Source: Methylobacterium sp. UNC378MF
GTDB taxonomy: Bacteria > Pseudomonadota > Alphaproteobacteria > Rhizobiales > Beijerinckiaceae
Length of the DNA stretch: 64,000 nucleotides
Direction: 5' to 3'
Assembly (NCBI RefSeq): GCF_900103195.1
Contig: NZ_FMWU01000007.1
Location: forward strand, 124,001-188,000
Shown here: positions 36,178-47,403 of the stretch, piece by piece
Numbering within the stretch: the stretch's first letter is position 1
How the letters are laid out: every line of letters begins with the position of its first letter
Notes under the pieces: generated by a model
Seen by the model: the letters and a program-made list of their open reading frames with translations, nothing else
Databases searched by the model: none
What the model was told of the DNA's origin: nothing
Translations under genes and position numbers: made by a program

Positions 36178-37061
36178 GCTCGCTGACGCATGAGGCGACC
36201 CAGGAGACCGGCGCCGGAACGCCGCCCGAGCGGCCGAACGTCCTCGCCCGGATCGAGGCCTACAAGCGCCGCGAGATCGCCGAGGCGAAGCTGCGCGTGC
36301 CGCTCGCCAAGCTGGAGCGTCGGGTTGCGCAGGCGGAGCCGGTGCGCGGCTTCGCGGCGGCGATCCGCGCCCACCTCGCCGAGGACCGCCCGGCGCTGAT
36401 CGCCGAGGTGAAGAAGGCCTCGCCCTCGAAGGGCCTGATCCGCGCCGATTTCGATCCGGCCACCCTGGCCGCCGCCTACGAGGCCGGAGGCGCAACATGC
36501 CTGTCGGTGCTCACCGACGAGCCCTCGTTCCAGGGCCGGCCCGAATACCTGACGGCGGCGCGTGGGGCCTGTGGGCTTCCGGTGCTGCGCAAGGATTTCC
36601 TGTTCGAGCCCTATCAGGTCTACGAGGCGCGGGCCTGGGGCGCCGACTGCATCCTCGTCATCATGGCCTGCCTCGACGACGACGAGGCCGTGGCCCTGGT
36701 GGAGACGGCGCATCTCCTCGGGATGGACGTTCTGGTCGAAGTGCATGATGCGGCCGAACTGACCCGAGCGATCCCGCTCGGTACGGCGCTGATCGGCATC
36801 AACAACCGCAACCTCAAGACCTTCGAGGTTTCGTTCGAGACCGCGATCCGGCTCGCACCGGGCATTCCGGCGGACCGCATTGCCGTGGCCGAGAGCGGGA
36901 TCGGCGACCATGCCGACGTGGTACGTCTCCGGGACAACGGCCTCGGCGTGGTGCTCGTCGGCGAGAGCCTGATGCGGCAGCCGGACGTCACGAAGGCGGC
37001 CCGCACCTTGCTGTTCGGGGATGCGGAGGCCAAGGGCGGCAAGCCGCGGAAGAAGGCATAA
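36174..37061 (+). CDS. trpC: Indole-3-glycerol phosphate synthase
   Basis: Ring closure of carboxyphenylaminodeoxyribulose phosphate to indole glycerol phosphate. The 295-residue TIM barrel carries [15 protein letters not shown] (catalytic Lys), [38 protein letters not shown] (split at residue 145-165), [12 protein letters not shown] and [12 protein letters not shown] 25-residue polar N-terminal extension precedes the barrel. It is four bases upstream of moaC, a common alphaproteobacterial order. TrpF is not fused and not in the window. Confidence 0.96.
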   Translation: MSSLTHEATQETGAGTPPERPNVLARIEAYKRREIAEAKLRVPLAKLERRVAQAEPVRGFAAAIRAHLAEDRPALIAEVKKASPSKGLIRADFDPATLAAAYEAGGATCLSVLTDEPSFQGRPEYLTAARGACGLPVLRKDFLFEPYQVYEARAWGADCILVIMACLDDDEAVALVETAHLLGMDVLVEVHDAAELTRAIPLGTALIGINNRNLKTFEVSFETAIRLAPGIPADRIAVAESGIGDHADVVRLRDNGLGVVLVGESLMRQPDVTKAARTLLFGDAEAKGGKPRKKA

Positions 37062-37064
37062 GCG

Positions 37065-37556
37065 ATGCGGCCGGGTTCGACGCTGACCCATCTCGACACC
37101 AGCGGCGCGGCCAACATGGTCGACGTCACCGACAAGCCCGCCACCGACCGGACCGCCCGGGCGGAAGGCCAGATCGTGATGAAGCCCGAGACCCTGGCGC
37201 TGATCCGCGAGGGCGACGCCAAGAAGGGCGACGTGATCGGCACGGCGCGGCTCGCCGGGATCATGGCGGCCAAGCGCACCCATGAGCTGATCCCCCTCTG
37301 CCATCCGCTGCTTCTGTCGAAGGTCCGGGTCGAGTGCGAGCCCGACGATACGCTGCCCGGCCTGCGCATCGCCGCCGAGGTCCGGGTTCAGGGCCCGACC
37401 GGCGTCGAGATGGAGGCCCTGACCGCTGTCTCGGTGGCCTGCCTGACGGTCTACGATATGGTGAAGGCCGTCGATCGCGGCATGCGGATCGAGGGCATCC
37501 GCCTGACCGCCAAGGATGGCGGCCGCTCGGGCGCGTACCGGGCCCCGACGGCATGA
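37065..37556 (+). CDS. moaC: Cyclic pyranopterin monophosphate synthase MoaC
   Basis: Second step of molybdenum cofactor synthesis, forming cyclic pyranopterin monophosphate. The 163-residue protein shows the N-terminal [16 protein letters not shown] motif, the active-site [10 protein letters not shown] region near residue 70, [19 protein letters not shown] near residue 112 and the AKDGGRSG lysine motif close to the end. It overlaps moeA by four bases (ATGA). Confidence 0.96.
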   Translation: MRPGSTLTHLDTSGAANMVDVTDKPATDRTARAEGQIVMKPETLALIREGDAKKGDVIGTARLAGIMAAKRTHELIPLCHPLLLSKVRVECEPDDTLPGLRIAAEVRVQGPTGVEMEALTAVSVACLTVYDMVKAVDRGMRIEGIRLTAKDGGRSGAYRAPTA

Positions 37557-38782
37557 ATGGCCTGATCCCGGTCGCCGAGGCGCTGGCGCGCGTGCTCGCG
37601 AGCGTCGCCGCGCCGGTGGAGCCCGAGACCGTCCCGCTGGCACAGGCCGCCGGCCGGACGCTCGCCGCGGACGTCGTCGCCTCGCGCACCCAGCCGCCGT
37701 TCCCGGCCTCGGCCATGGACGGCTACGCCGTACGCAGTGCCGACGCCGCGCAGGCCGGGGCGACCCTGCGGCTGATCGGCACCAGCGCGGCCGGCCACGG
37801 CTTCTCGGGCCGGATAGGCGCGGGCGAGACGGTGCGGATCTTCACCGGTGCACCGGTCCCGGAGGGCGCGGACGCGATCCTGATCCAGGAGAACGCGTCG
37901 GCGGATGCGGAATTTGTACGCGTCCTGGAGCCGGTGGAGCCGACGCGGTTCATCCGCCGGGCCGGCCTCGATTTCGCCGCGGGCGAGACCCTGATCGCGG
38001 CCGGCATGAGCCTCGACGCCCGCCGTCTAGCGCTGGCCGCGGCGGCCGGCCATCCGCGCCTCTCCGTCCGGCGCCGGCCGCGCGTCGCGATCCTTGCCAC
38101 CGGTGACGAATTGGTGGAGCCCGGTGCGGCGCCCGCCTGGGACCAGATCGTCGCCTCGAACAGCCTCGCGCTCGGGGCCCTCGCCGCGGAGGCGGGCGCC
38201 GACATCATCGATCTCGGGATCGCCGCCGACGATCACGCAGCCCTGGCGGATGCGTTCCGTCGGGCCCGCGAGGCGCGGGCCGACCTGCTCATCACCCTTG
38301 GAGGCGCCTCCGTCGGCGACCACGACCTGGTTCAGGCCGCGCTCGCGAAGGAGGGACTGGAACTCGGCTTCTGGCGGGTCGCCCTCCGACCGGGCAAGCC
38401 TCTGATGCACGGCCGCCTCGGCGACATGCTGGTGATCGGATTGCCGGGCAATCCGGTCTCGTCGATCGTCTGCGGACTGCTCTTCGTCGTTCCGGCCATC
38501 CGCGCGCTCCAGGGCGATCCGCAGGCGGGCGCCGACCGGAGTGAGCCGGCGACGCTCGGCCACGATCTCCCGGCCAATGACGGCCGCGCCGACTACATGC
38601 GGGCGAGCCTCGCCCTCGAGCCGGGCCGGCTGCCGGTCGCCACCGCCGAACGGCGCCAGGATTCCTCGATGCTCGCCGTGCTGGGGCGATCCGAGGCCCT
38701 CCTGATCCGCGCACCGCACGCGCCGGCCGCGGGGGCGGGCGAGCCCTGCCGGATCATGCGCCTCGATCGCCGATTGCTCTGA
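37553..38782 (+). CDS. moeA: Molybdopterin molybdenumtransferase MoeA
   Basis: Inserts molybdate into adenylated molybdopterin. The 409-residue protein has the [13 protein letters not shown] substrate loop near residue 47, [31 protein letters not shown], and the MoCF-binding GGASVGDHD followed by [25 protein letters not shown] (split near residues 280-305). The usual alphaproteobacterial follower lexA is absent; the next gene is convergent. Confidence 0.95.
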   Translation: MNGLIPVAEALARVLASVAAPVEPETVPLAQAAGRTLAADVVASRTQPPFPASAMDGYAVRSADAAQAGATLRLIGTSAAGHGFSGRIGAGETVRIFTGAPVPEGADAILIQENASADAEFVRVLEPVEPTRFIRRAGLDFAAGETLIAAGMSLDARRLALAAAAGHPRLSVRRRPRVAILATGDELVEPGAAPAWDQIVASNSLALGALAAEAGADIIDLGIAADDHAALADAFRRAREARADLLITLGGASVGDHDLVQAALAKEGLELGFWRVALRPGKPLMHGRLGDMLVIGLPGNPVSSIVCGLLFVVPAIRALQGDPQAGADRSEPATLGHDLPANDGRADYMRASLALEPGRLPVATAERRQDSSMLAVLGRSEALLIRAPHAPAAGAGEPCRIMRLDRRLL

Positions 38783-38785
38783 CGC

Positions 38786-40573
38786 TCAGGGGACCACCCT
38801 CCACGCCTTGAGGGGCCCGGGCAGGTCCAGCGGGACCAAGCGATCGCTCCGGACGGCGCCGCGGGCGAGGCGCGTGGCGAACGCCGTCTCCGTCTGAAGG
38901 TCGTCCGCTGGCCGCGCCGGGCAGGCGACGAGGTAGCGGACGCGGAAATCCGTCAGCACCCGATCGAGATCAGCCTCGGTGCCACCAAGACCTTCGACCG
39001 CTGCCGTGAGGCCGGGAATCGCCCGATGATACGGCGCGGCAACGATGCTGTGCGGCGTTCGCAGCAGGATCGACGGCCCCAGAACGATCGGCGCCAGCAC
39101 GGTGCCCGCCGGCAGAGAAGCGAGCGGGCGTATGGCGGCATCGCTGAGGCAGGCGGCGGTCTCGGCCGGATCGGGGGCGGTGCGCAGATTGGGTGCCAGC
39201 GTCTCGGCCAGGAGCGCCGGGATCATCCAGAGGCTGCTGATCATCCCGGCGCCGAGGAGTGCGACGGGCCAGCGTCGGGCACCGGCCGCCGGGCCGGCGA
39301 CGGGCGCCAGAGCCCGATCCAGGACGACACCCGCCACCAGCGGCACGAAGCCGGAGACGATGTAGAGGCCGCGGAACTGGACGATGCCGAGGATCAGCCC
39401 CGGCCACAGGAAAAGCGCCACCACCGACCAGGCCCGACGCTCGGGCCCCCGCCACGCCATCGCCGCGGCTGTGACGCTCGCGAGCATCACGACCGGGTAG
39501 AAAACCAGAGCCTCCCATTGGCCGCGCGCTACGAACTTCGCCAGCGGCGCCATCTCGTTGACCGTGAGCAGCCAATGGATCCGCACGAGCGGCGGCATGT
39601 CGGGGAAGGGGCCGCCGAGGCAGGCCGGGACGGCTACGGCGAACCCGGCCAGCAGAACGCCGCCCGCGACGCCGGTGAGCGCGATGCGCGCGCGGATCGT
39701 CGCGAGCCGGTCTCCCGCGGCGGCGGCTCCGGCGGCGAAGACCAGGCCGCCCAGGGTCAGCCAAAGCCAGGGTGGCGAGAGCGCATCGCAATGCGGAACA
39801 CCCCAGAGGGCGGGTGCCGTCTGCAGGGCGAACAGGGCGGGCGCCACCGTCCCGAGCCCGAGGGCGAAGCCTGCCAACGGCGGGAGTGCGGGTCTTCCGC
39901 GCAGGCACCACGCGCCCGCGAGATACAGGGCGGCCAGCGCGACGAAGGGCAGGCCCTCGAGCCCGACCGCCAGCGAGACGGCAGCCAGCACGCCGGCAAA
40001 CACACCGCGGCGGAGACCTCCGCCGATCATGCAGAATGCGAGACCGAGGATCGCGAGGATCTGCACATTGTGATGGTCGACCCGGCCGGGCTGGAACTGG
40101 ATCGTGACGCCGTAGGTCTGGGTCGCGGCCACCAGGGCCAGGAGCGCGGCGCGCCCGCCGAAGCTATCCCGGACGCCGCGATACAGGATCGCGGCGTAGA
40201 GCCCGAACAGCAGCAGCGGCCAGAAGGCGGCCGTCAGGCCCTCGGCGAAGGCGCTGCCGGTCAGGGGCGCGAGCGCCAGGATCATCCCCGCGATGGGCGC
40301 ATCCACGAGACGCGACCAGTGGCTGGGCACGCCTGCGGGCGCCAGGAACCGGTATTGGACATTGTCGTACCAGCCTTGTCCGGCCAGCAGGTCGCGCACC
40401 TCGACGAGGCGCATGGCGTCGTCGGTATCGGGGACACGCAGGTGCCGGATCGTCTCCCACACAGCGTGGGGGGCGTTCAGCGTCGCGAGGCACAGGGCGG
40501 CGAGCACCCACAGCAGCGTGCGGGTATCGATCCGCCCGTGCGTTCGGGAGAGCGGTAGCGCCGGAGCCGGCAT
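38786..40573 (-). CDS. STT3-like GT-C membrane glycosyltransferase family protein
   Basis: A 595-residue polytopic membrane protein with about eleven hydrophobic segments. The first periplasmic loop holds VPDTDDAMRLVEVRDL, an acidic DxD-like motif as in GT-C enzymes, followed by a WYDNVQYRFLAP segment and HWSRLVDAP. A second loop contains QPGRVDHHNVQIL, recalling the DHH motif of STT3/PglB oligosaccharyltransferases. The C-terminal 150 residues are mostly soluble. It probably transfers a sugar from a polyprenyl carrier; substrate and acceptor are unknown. ATG 40573 has a GGGTGA site. It is divergent from a flavoprotein that may modify sugars. Confidence 0.7.
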   Translation of the reverse strand: MPAPALPLSRTHGRIDTRTLLWVLAALCLATLNAPHAVWETIRHLRVPDTDDAMRLVEVRDLLAGQGWYDNVQYRFLAPAGVPSHWSRLVDAPIAGMILALAPLTGSAFAEGLTAAFWPLLLFGLYAAILYRGVRDSFGGRAALLALVAATQTYGVTIQFQPGRVDHHNVQILAILGLAFCMIGGGLRRGVFAGVLAAVSLAVGLEGLPFVALAALYLAGAWCLRGRPALPPLAGFALGLGTVAPALFALQTAPALWGVPHCDALSPPWLWLTLGGLVFAAGAAAAGDRLATIRARIALTGVAGGVLLAGFAVAVPACLGGPFPDMPPLVRIHWLLTVNEMAPLAKFVARGQWEALVFYPVVMLASVTAAAMAWRGPERRAWSVVALFLWPGLILGIVQFRGLYIVSGFVPLVAGVVLDRALAPVAGPAAGARRWPVALLGAGMISSLWMIPALLAETLAPNLRTAPDPAETAACLSDAAIRPLASLPAGTVLAPIVLGPSILLRTPHSIVAAPYHRAIPGLTAAVEGLGGTEADLDRVLTDFRVRYLVACPARPADDLQTETAFATRLARGAVRSDRLVPLDLPGPLKAWRVVP

Positions 40574-40803
40574 GGTTGGATCACCCGGGGCGGGCGGTCG
40601 ATGCCCTCGACGCCATGCTCGCGCAGGTCGGATTAACGTGCGGTCAAGGCACCGGCGGCGCATCCGAACGCGTCCGTTCGCGCCGGATGGCGAAGATCGC
40701 GGATCCGGTCACGGCACCAGCGATTCTTTAACCACAACGCCCCATTCTGCCGTCCGGTCGGCGCCCTGTCCGGCGCGCGCCGCACCAATCGCCGGAGCAT
40801 GGG

Positions 40804-42306
40804 ATGAGCCACCACACCGAGACGCTGGTGATCGGCGCGGGGCCCGCGGGTCTGACCGCCGCCTACCTGCTGTCGAAGAAGGGGCGCTCCGTCACCGTCC
40901 TGGAAAGGGATCCGGCACAGGTCGGCGGCATCTCGCGCACCGTCTCGCATAACGGCTACCTGTTCGATATCGGCGGCCACCGGTTCTTCTCGAAATCCCA
41001 GGCCGTAGTCGATCTCTGGGACGAGATCCTGCCCAACGACTTCATCGAACGCCCGCGCCTGTCGCGGATCTACTATCGCGGCCGGTACTACGCCTACCCG
41101 CTCAAGGCCTTCGAGGCGCTGCGCAACCTCGGCATCTTCACCAGCGCAGCCTGCGTCGCATCCTACCTCTATGCCCGCCTGCGGCCGGTCGAGGAGCCGA
41201 AGACCTTCCACGCCTGGGTCCGCAACCAGTTCGGCGAGCGCCTGTTCTCGATCTTCTTCAAGACCTACACCGAGAAGGTGTGGGGCATGTCGTGCGACGC
41301 GATCTCGGCCGATTGGGCGGCCCAGCGCATCAAGGGGCTCGACCTGGGCGCGGCGATCCGAGACGGAGTCAAGCGGTCGCTGGGCCTGCGCAAGCGGTCC
41401 CCGGCGGGTGGTCCGGTGATCAAGACGCTGATCGAGTCGTTCCGCTATCCCAGGCGCGGTCCCGGCATGATGTGGGAGGCAGCCGCCGCCAAGGTCCAGG
41501 CCCAGGGCGGGCAATTGAAGCTCGACCGCAGCGTCGATTCCCTCAGCTACGATGCCGGGACCGGTATCTGGACGGTGGCCGCCCGCCGCGCGGATGGCAG
41601 CCGTGAGACCTTCACGGCCCGCAACGTCGTCTCCTCGGCGCCGGTGCGCGAACTGGTCGATGCGATCCGGCCGCGGCCGCTCAGCACCTTCAACGCCCGG
41701 GCGCTGAAGTACCGCGACTTCCTGACCGTGGCGCTCATCGCCAAATCGGACAAGAACTTTCCGGACAACTGGATCTACATCCACGACCCCTCCGTGAAGG
41801 TCGGCCGCGTGCAGAACTTCCGCTCGTGGTCGCCCGAGATGCTGCCGGACGCGGACCACACCTGCCTGGGCCTCGAATATTTCTGCTTCGAGGGCGACGG
41901 CCTCTGGAACGCCGACGACGCCGAGCTGATCGACCTCGCCAAGCGCGAGATCGGGCAGATCGGGCTGATCGACCCGGCCGACGTGGTCGATGCCTGCGTG
42001 GTCCGCCAGCCCAAGGCCTATCCGGTCTACGATGAGGAATATGCCGGCCACGTCGTCACCGTGCGGCGGGAGCTGGAGCGGGATTTCCCGAGCCTGCACC
42101 TCGTCGGTCGCAACGGCATGCACAAGTACAACAACCAGGACCACGCGATGATGACCGCGATGCTGACCGTGGAGAACATCCTCTGCGGCCGGCGCCGGCA
42201 CGATGTCTGGCGGGTCAACGAGGATGCCGAGTACACCGAGGCGGGCGTGTCGGGCGCCGACACCGCCCTGGGCAGCGAGCGCCTCGTGCCGCGCAAGGTC
42301 GCCTGA
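40804..42306 (+). CDS. FAD-dependent oxidoreductase of the UDP-galactopyranose mutase/amine oxidase type
   Basis: A 500-residue flavoprotein. The FAD-binding GAGPAGLTAAYLLSKKG is at residues 12-28, and ERDPAQVGGISRTV and DIGGHRFFSKSQ follow, as in UDP-galactopyranose mutase and protoporphyrinogen-oxidase-like proteins. The C-terminal motif LVGRNGMHKYNNQDHAMMTAM closes the FAD site. It resembles a group often found with surface polysaccharide genes, so a sugar-nucleotide substrate is likely but unproven. It is divergent from the GT-C gene with a 230-base shared promoter region. Confidence 0.75.
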   Translation: MSHHTETLVIGAGPAGLTAAYLLSKKGRSVTVLERDPAQVGGISRTVSHNGYLFDIGGHRFFSKSQAVVDLWDEILPNDFIERPRLSRIYYRGRYYAYPLKAFEALRNLGIFTSAACVASYLYARLRPVEEPKTFHAWVRNQFGERLFSIFFKTYTEKVWGMSCDAISADWAAQRIKGLDLGAAIRDGVKRSLGLRKRSPAGGPVIKTLIESFRYPRRGPGMMWEAAAAKVQAQGGQLKLDRSVDSLSYDAGTGIWTVAARRADGSRETFTARNVVSSAPVRELVDAIRPRPLSTFNARALKYRDFLTVALIAKSDKNFPDNWIYIHDPSVKVGRVQNFRSWSPEMLPDADHTCLGLEYFCFEGDGLWNADDAELIDLAKREIGQIGLIDPADVVDACVVRQPKAYPVYDEEYAGHVVTVRRELERDFPSLHLVGRNGMHKYNNQDHAMMTAMLTVENILCGRRRHDVWRVNEDAEYTEAGVSGADTALGSERLVPRKVA

Positions 42307-42419
42307 GGCGCGACAGCGCCCCGGCCGCGTCACCGGCGCCGCTTGCCGGTCTCTCCCGCGCCTCTATCGTTCCCTCCCGGTGACGCCCTGGTCCAAGGGC
42401 CGCCGGGAGGATTATTTCG

Positions 42420-43703
42420 ATGCGATCTCTGCTTGTCGCCGCGCTCATCGCGGGCGTGGCCATGCCGGCGGCGGTGTTCCCCGCCCTGGCGCAGGGTGCG
42501 GCCCCTGCCGAGACCAAGGCCAAGACCGACGACCTCGAGAAGCTCGAGGGCTTCCACAGCACGGACACCCAGGCCGCCGCGGAGATCCCGCAGACCGGCC
42601 GCCGCGCCGACGCGATCCGCAAGAACCTGTCGAAGATCAAGCTGCCGGACGGCTTCAAGATCGACCTGTACGCCGTGGTGCCGGACGCCCGCGCCATCGC
42701 GGTCGGCCCCAACGCCGGGGTGCTGTTCGTCGGCACGCGCAAGAGCAAGATCTACACGGTCACCGACCGCGACAAGGACCGGGTCGCCGACGAGGTGCGC
42801 CCCTTCGCTCCGGGCATCACGTTCAAGATCCCGAACGGCGTCTGCTTCTCGAAGGACGGCGTGCTCACCGTGGTCGAGCAGAACCGCGTCCTGGCCTTCC
42901 CGGCCGCCGAGTTCTTCTACGAGAACCCCGACGTCGCCGCCGGCGTGCTGGTCAAGCAGGGCGCGCTGATCCCGGCCTCCGAGGAGAGCTTCAACCACAC
43001 CGCCCGGGTCTGCCGGGTCGGGCCGGACGGCAAGACCTACATCGCGTTGGGCCAGCCCTACAACGTGCCGCCTGCCGAGAAGATGGACCTCTACAAGAAG
43101 ACCGGCATCGGCGGCATCATCCGCATCGACGCCGACGGCAAGAATCGCGAAGTCTACGCGACCGGCATCCGCAACTCCGTCGGGATGGACTTCAACACCG
43201 ACAAGTCGCTGTGGTTCACCGACAATCAGGTCGACGGCATGGGCGACGACAAGCCGCCGGGCGAGCTGAACCGCGCCACCAAGGCGGGTGAGAATTTCGG
43301 CTTCCCGTGGTTCGGCGGCGGCTCTGTCCGGACGGTCGAGTACAAGGACCAGACCCCGCCGGCCGACGCAGTCGCCCCGCAGGCCGAGCTGCCGCCGCAC
43401 GCGGCCGATCTCGGCATGACCTTCTACAACGGCAAGCAGTTCCCGGCCGCCTACAAGGGCGGGATCTTCATCGCCGAGCACGGCTCGTGGAACCGCACCG
43501 AGCCGGTGGGCGCCCGGGTGATGTTCGCCAAGCTCGGGGCCGACGGAAAGATCGAGTCGGTCAAGCCGTTCGCGGAGGGCTGGCTCACGGGCGACGGCGA
43601 GTATCTCGGCCGCCCGGTGGACGTGGCGGTGATGCTCGACGGCTCGCTGCTGGTCTCCGACGATTCCGCCGGGGCGATCTACCGGATCTCCTACGAGAAG
43701 TAG
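42420..43703 (+). CDS. PQQ-dependent sugar dehydrogenase (sorbosone dehydrogenase family), exported
   Basis: A 427-residue periplasmic protein with a clear Sec signal ending at PALAQ (about residue 24). The mature part is a six-bladed beta-propeller of the soluble glucose/sorbosone dehydrogenase type: KLPDGFKIDLYAVVPDAR, RNSVGMDFN, LWFTDNQVDGMGDD, ENFGFPWFGGG, IAEHGSWNRTEPVG and DVAVMLDGSLLVSDDSAG. It probably oxidises an aldose or related compound with pyrroloquinoline quinone. The cytochrome c gene downstream is a plausible electron acceptor. A long hairpin separates the two genes. Confidence 0.88.
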   Translation: MRSLLVAALIAGVAMPAAVFPALAQGAAPAETKAKTDDLEKLEGFHSTDTQAAAEIPQTGRRADAIRKNLSKIKLPDGFKIDLYAVVPDARAIAVGPNAGVLFVGTRKSKIYTVTDRDKDRVADEVRPFAPGITFKIPNGVCFSKDGVLTVVEQNRVLAFPAAEFFYENPDVAAGVLVKQGALIPASEESFNHTARVCRVGPDGKTYIALGQPYNVPPAEKMDLYKKTGIGGIIRIDADGKNREVYATGIRNSVGMDFNTDKSLWFTDNQVDGMGDDKPPGELNRATKAGENFGFPWFGGGSVRTVEYKDQTPPADAVAPQAELPPHAADLGMTFYNGKQFPAAYKGGIFIAEHGSWNRTEPVGARVMFAKLGADGKIESVKPFAEGWLTGDGEYLGRPVDVAVMLDGSLLVSDDSAGAIYRISYEK

Positions 43704-43713
43704 GGGGTTCTTC

Positions 43714-43818
43714 CCTCCCCCTTGCGGGGAGGGACCGGGGGTGGGGGTGGTTCGGGATGAGGCGCTGCGGTGCCTCCTGCACCACCCCCACCTCCAACTC
43801 CTCCCCGCAAGGGGGAGG
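43714..43818. repeat. Long imperfect intergenic hairpin between the dehydrogenase and cytochrome c genes
   Basis: Arms of about 38 bases: 43714-43752 (CTCCCCCTTGCGGGGAGG, then a G-rich run ending GGTGGTT) pairs with 43781-43818 (ACCACCCCCACCTCC, then CTCCCCGCAAGGGGGAG). A smaller hairpin (GAGGC...GCCTC, 43759-43776) sits at the tip. This resembles the palindromic intergenic elements scattered in GC-rich proteobacteria. It may also end or stabilise the upstream mRNA. Confidence 0.7.
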
Positions 43819-43849
43819 AGAGTACCGTTGCGCAATCCGAGCCCGCCCG

Positions 43850-44167
43850 ATGATCCGCCCGCTGCTCCTCCTCGCCGCCACCCTCGTCCCGCTCACGGCC
43901 CAGGCCGGCGACGCGGTCGCGGGCAAGAAGCGCGCGACCGCCTGCCAGACCTGCCACGGCATGGACGGGCTCTCGAAGCTGCCGGAGGCGCCGAACCTCG
44001 CCGGCCAGGTCGAGCCCTACCTCGTGAAGGCTCTCACCGAGTACCGCGACGGCAAGAGGCAGAACGAGATCATGAACGTGGTCGCGAAGGAGCTGTCGGA
44101 CGCCGATATCGCGAATCTGGCGGCTTACTATGCAGGCATCCAGATCGACGTGCTGCCGCCGAACTGA
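43850..44167 (+). CDS. Periplasmic class I cytochrome c
   Basis: A 105-residue cytochrome with a signal peptide ending at AQA (about residue 19). The heme-binding CQTCH is at residues 32-36, and a likely axial methionine lies in the QNEIMNVVAKEL segment near residue 76. The fold resembles the short cytochrome c553/c4-half type. Its neighbour, the PQQ-type sugar dehydrogenase, suggests it takes electrons from that enzyme to the respiratory chain. A long hairpin lies upstream, so expression relative to the dehydrogenase may differ. Confidence 0.9.
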   Translation: MIRPLLLLAATLVPLTAQAGDAVAGKKRATACQTCHGMDGLSKLPEAPNLAGQVEPYLVKALTEYRDGKRQNEIMNVVAKELSDADIANLAAYYAGIQIDVLPPN

Positions 44168-44182
44168 CAACAGCAAGACTCT

Positions 44183-44204
44183 CCCTCCTCCGGCCAGGGG
44201 AGGG
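44183..44204. terminator. Hairpin between convergent cytochrome c and lepA
   Basis: Eight-base arms CCCTCCTC (44183-44190) and GGGGAGGG (44197-44204) with a six-base loop lie 15 bases past the cytochrome stop and 16 bases before the lepA stop on the other strand. One T-G pair is included. No T-run is present, so a bidirectional terminator is plausible but unproven. Confidence 0.5.
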
Positions 44205-44220
44205 GGCAGTGCGGAGTGGA

Positions 44221-46023
<1,803 letters not shown>

Positions 46024-46254
46024 CGGCATTCCGTTCGGGCGCGCGCCGGCGCGCACCGTCTGACGTCGGGGCGTGTTCGGATGGATCGGCTCCCGCGCGA
46101 GATAGCAGCGCTGCGGGAAGGCGCCAAGCGCGGCCTAAGCGCCCGAGGCCAGCCGCAGATGGATCGAAGGTCCTGCGCCGCCATTCCGGGTCCGGCTGCG
46201 CGTCCCCGGGAGGACGCCAGACAGGGGATCGGTCACTCTGACAGGCAAAACGAC

Positions 46255-46278
46255 GGGGGCCGGATCATGCCGGCCCCC
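46255..46278 (-). terminator. Strong hairpin terminator after the 66-residue gene
   Basis: Perfect nine-base arms GGGGGCCGG (46255-46263) and CCGGCCCCC (46270-46278) flank ATCATG. Read on the minus strand it is followed by GTCGTTTTGCC, giving a short T-rich tail, as expected for a terminator of the minus-strand gene ending at 46320. Confidence 0.75.
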
Positions 46279-46319
46279 GGTTCAGGGACAAGTCTGTCGC
46301 TGGGATCCGTCCGGTCCGC

Positions 46320-46520
46320 TCAGCGGCCGCGGTCGCGGATCAGGCGCTCGATCTCGGCTTCGCCGTGGGAGCGCGCCTTGGCCTCGGTCGGATGCTTCCG
46401 GTCAGAGCGCTGATGCAGCTTGCCGTGCTTGCGGATGCTCCACTGAAAAAGCGAGCCGCTCTCGCCGACCGGTTCCACATCGAGGCTGAAGGGGTAGGTA
46501 TCTGTCTGGGTGTCGCTCAT
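46320..46520 (-). CDS. Small hypothetical protein (DUF2188-like)
   Basis: A 66-residue, highly polar protein. After a Thr/Asp-rich start come FSLDVEPVGESGSLFQWSIRKHGK (split near residue 12-35) and a Lys/Arg/His-rich helix ending ERLIRDRGR. The short beta-hairpin plus helix resembles DUF2188-type proteins but the match is weak. A strong hairpin terminator lies downstream at 46255-46278, supporting a real transcript. Function unknown. Confidence 0.6.
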   Translation of the reverse strand: MSDTQTDTYPFSLDVEPVGESGSLFQWSIRKHGKLHQRSDRKHPTEAKARSHGEAEIERLIRDRGR

Positions 46521-46581
46521 GCGCCCGATATGGGGCACCCAGCGACCTTTCGCCATGCCTGATCGTGAAGTCCTTGCGCCT

Positions 46582-47403
46582 TCATGTGCGCGCACCGGTC
46601 GCGCGCGCTTGCGCGGCCATGGCAACGAGACTTTTGCGCAGCGCACCCATGTCGGTGACGCGTTCCGGATGGACGACCCGGATCGTGCGCTCGCCCGCAA
46701 TCAGATCCAGACCCTCCGGGTCCAGGCTGGTGAGCCGCCAGGGCAGATCGGCCTCGCCGCCGGCGCCGACGGCATAGAGCGCCAAGGCGTCGGCGTGATC
46801 GGCGTTCATGTGCTCCACAGCGCCGCGCTCGCCGGCCACGATCGCCTGCGCGTCCGCGAGATCGAGGAGCAGCTGGTCGCGGGTCAGCGTCGCGGCCTTG
46901 GCGAAGCCGCCGTTGAGATGGCCGGCACCCGGTTCGAGGGCGAAGAAGCCGAAATCCGGGAAATCCGCATAGAGCTTGGCCTTCGGGTGGCGGGCCAGGA
47001 AGCGTTCCCGGATTCGCGGCTCGGCACTCTGCACGGCGCGGCCGACCACCGTCAGCCGGGGATGGGCGAGCGGGTCACCCTTGCCCCCTTGCGAAAACAG
47101 CAGCGAGCAGCGCGGATCGGCCAGCAGGTTGCGGGTATGGGCCGACAGCCGGGACAGCAGCATCAGCGGGGTGCCGTCCGCGTCGGTCGCCATGGTCACG
47201 AGGGAGGCGAAGGGGGTGCCGTCCGGATCGAGGGTCGCGAGCGCGCCGGAGCGGATGGTGCGCAGCAGGGTGCGCGCCAGCCCGATGGCGTCGAACGGCG
47301 CCGCCTCCGCCGGCAGTGGCCGGGCCGGGCCGCCCGGACCCGGTCCGGTCTCGATGGTCGCGCCCTGAGTCTCGCCCCCTGTCCCGCCCCCCGTCTCGCT
47401 CAT
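46582..47403 (-). CDS. HugZ-like/pyridoxamine 5'-phosphate oxidase-fold protein
   Basis: A 273-residue protein with a Gly/Thr-rich start, then a split-barrel FMN-binding-like domain (IRSGALATLDPDGTPFASLVTMATDADGTP in pieces near residues 50-80, SQGGKGDPLAHPRLTVVGRA). A C-terminal DUF2470 domain follows, with HMNADHADALALYAVGAGG. This domain order is that of HugZ/HutZ-type heme-utilisation proteins. Heme binding or degradation is possible; an FMN-dependent reductase is the alternative. It is divergent from chvI. Confidence 0.8.
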   Translation of the reverse strand: MSETGGGTGGETQGATIETGPGPGGPARPLPAEAAPFDAIGLARTLLRTIRSGALATLDPDGTPFASLVTMATDADGTPLMLLSRLSAHTRNLLADPRCSLLFSQGGKGDPLAHPRLTVVGRAVQSAEPRIRERFLARHPKAKLYADFPDFGFFALEPGAGHLNGGFAKAATLTRDQLLLDLADAQAIVAGERGAVEHMNADHADALALYAVGAGGEADLPWRLTSLDPEGLDLIAGERTIRVVHPERVTDMGALRKSLVAMAAQARATGART

